Shown: positions 5,483-5,993 of the stretch, one piece after another | Position numbering within the stretch: position 1 is the stretch's first letter | How the letters are laid out: the number at the start of each line of letters is the position of its first letter | Origin: an uncultured Bacteroidales bacterium | GTDB taxonomy: Bacteria; Bacteroidota; Bacteroidia; Bacteroidales; P3 | Length of the DNA: 5,993 bases | Reading direction: 5' to 3' | Assembly (NCBI GenBank): GCA_947177315.1 | Contig: CAMWTX010000100.1 | Span: 1 to 5,993, forward strand | Program-made: the position numbers and the translations under genes | Notes under the pieces: model-generated | The model's database searches: none | Told to the model about the DNA's origin: nothing | The model's input: the letters and a program-made list of their open reading frames with translations, nothing else

Positions 5483-5504
5483 AGCTTGTTGATTTTTCCT
5501 GTTT

Positions 5505-5539
5505 TTTACCGCCATCTCGCCCCTTTTGCGTATATTCGC
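5505..5539 (+). promoter_or_regulatory. Candidate promoter of the divergent outer-membrane protein gene
   Basis: TATATTCGC (5531-5539) is one base from the TAnnTTTGC -7 consensus and lies 27 bp before the ATG. The best -33 match is TTTA (5505-5508), 22 bp upstream, slightly too far and one base off TTTG. The placement fits; the match is moderate. Confidence 0.45.
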
Positions 5540-5566
5540 TTCACTAACCTCCAAAAACATAAGATT

Positions 5567-5993
5567 ATGAAAAAATTATTGCTAGGGTTAACCGCCCTGT
5601 TCACCCTGTCGTTTATGGGGTTGAACGCCGAGGTCATCACAAAAGCCGACACCGTGTTCATGTTTGCCAACAAACGGGGTGCGGTGAAAACCCCAAAGGA
5701 CATTCCGGGAAGAGGCTATTGCAATTCGGTGGAAGTATCGGCCAGCGTTCTTCCCAAAAGCACCTACAATGTATCGGCCGCTATGGTGTTCGGGTATAGA
5801 TTCAATAAGTACATATTTCTCGGCGGCGGTCTCGGTCTTTCCTATCTCCACGAAACATACAATTACTCTTATAATGATAGTAAAATTCATCACTATGTAG
5901 GAATACCCGTGTTTGTCCGTGCCAAATTCAATTTTACCAAGAAACGTGTTTCTCCCTTTTTCGGCATAGACCTTGGTGGCGCCATGTTCTGGG
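5567..5993 (+). CDS. Outer-membrane beta-barrel protein, N-terminal part (partial)
   Basis: Starts at the ATG at 5567 behind an AT-rich leader (CCAAAAACATAAGATT) and remains open for 142 codons to the right edge. Residues 1-21 (MKKLLLGLTALFTLSFMGLNA) are a signal peptide with a likely cut before EV. After a short polar linker, alternating strands appear: SAAMVFGYRFNKYIFLGGGL, GLSYLHETYNY, HHYVGIPVFVRAKFNF, then VSPFFGIDLGGAMFW. The Gly/aromatic alternation and the 'IPVFVRAKFNF….PFFGIDLG' pattern are typical of the small Bacteroidota outer-membrane beta-barrel (porin-like) family, usually about 180-230 residues. The specific role cannot be told from sequence. It is divergent from rpmG, with the two promoters 22 bp apart. 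Confidence 0.85.
   Translation, partial: MKKLLLGLTALFTLSFMGLNAEVITKADTVFMFANKRGAVKTPKDIPGRGYCNSVEVSASVLPKSTYNVSAAMVFGYRFNKYIFLGGGLGLSYLHETYNYSYNDSKIHHYVGIPVFVRAKFNFTKKRVSPFFGIDLGGAMFW

Overview
The window looks like chromosomal DNA of a Bacteroidota bacterium, probably order Bacteroidales. Evidence: the Cys-poor form of ribosomal protein L33, a DUF4295 protein between rpmG and ftsY, a promoter of the Bacteroides type (TTTG-N19-TAnnTTTGC) before rpmG, a membrane-bound TPR/LuxR-type regulator, and AT-rich starts without Shine-Dalgarno sites. No phage, IS, CRISPR, tRNA or rRNA gene was seen.

Layout, left to right. (1) 1-339, minus: N-terminus of a secreted protein with a signal peptide and a probable choice-of-anchor J / cleaved-adhesin-like domain. 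(2) 340-710: gene-free, with four head-to-tail 11-bp repeats (571-614) just upstream of a candidate promoter for the secreted protein, and a weak terminator for the gene to the right. (3) 711-2452, minus: a signal peptide-TPR-TM-coiled coil-HTH regulator of about 580 residues, split by a -1 frameshift near 1772-1774. (4) 2466-3758, minus: rimO. (5) 3767-3921: two tandem copies of a 77-78 bp structured repeat with compensatory changes in its stems, in the ftsY-rimO gap. (6) 3926-4894, minus: ftsY. (7) 4895-5059: a gap with three inverted repeats. (8) 5060-5218 and 5227-5415, minus: DUF4295 protein and rpmG (L33), with a strong promoter at 5451-5482. (9) 5567-5993, plus: divergent start of an outer-membrane beta-barrel protein.

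The minus-strand block rpmG - DUF4295 - ftsY - rimO - regulator probably forms one transcription unit for ribosome parts, membrane targeting of ribosomes (FtsY) and ribosome modification (RimO on S12), with the regulator appended 13 bp behind rimO. The two non-coding gaps in this unit, both rich in secondary structure, could lower or separate expression of ftsY and rimO relative to the ribosomal protein genes. The most unusual items are the structured tandem repeat before rimO and the helically phased 11-bp repeats before the secreted-protein gene.
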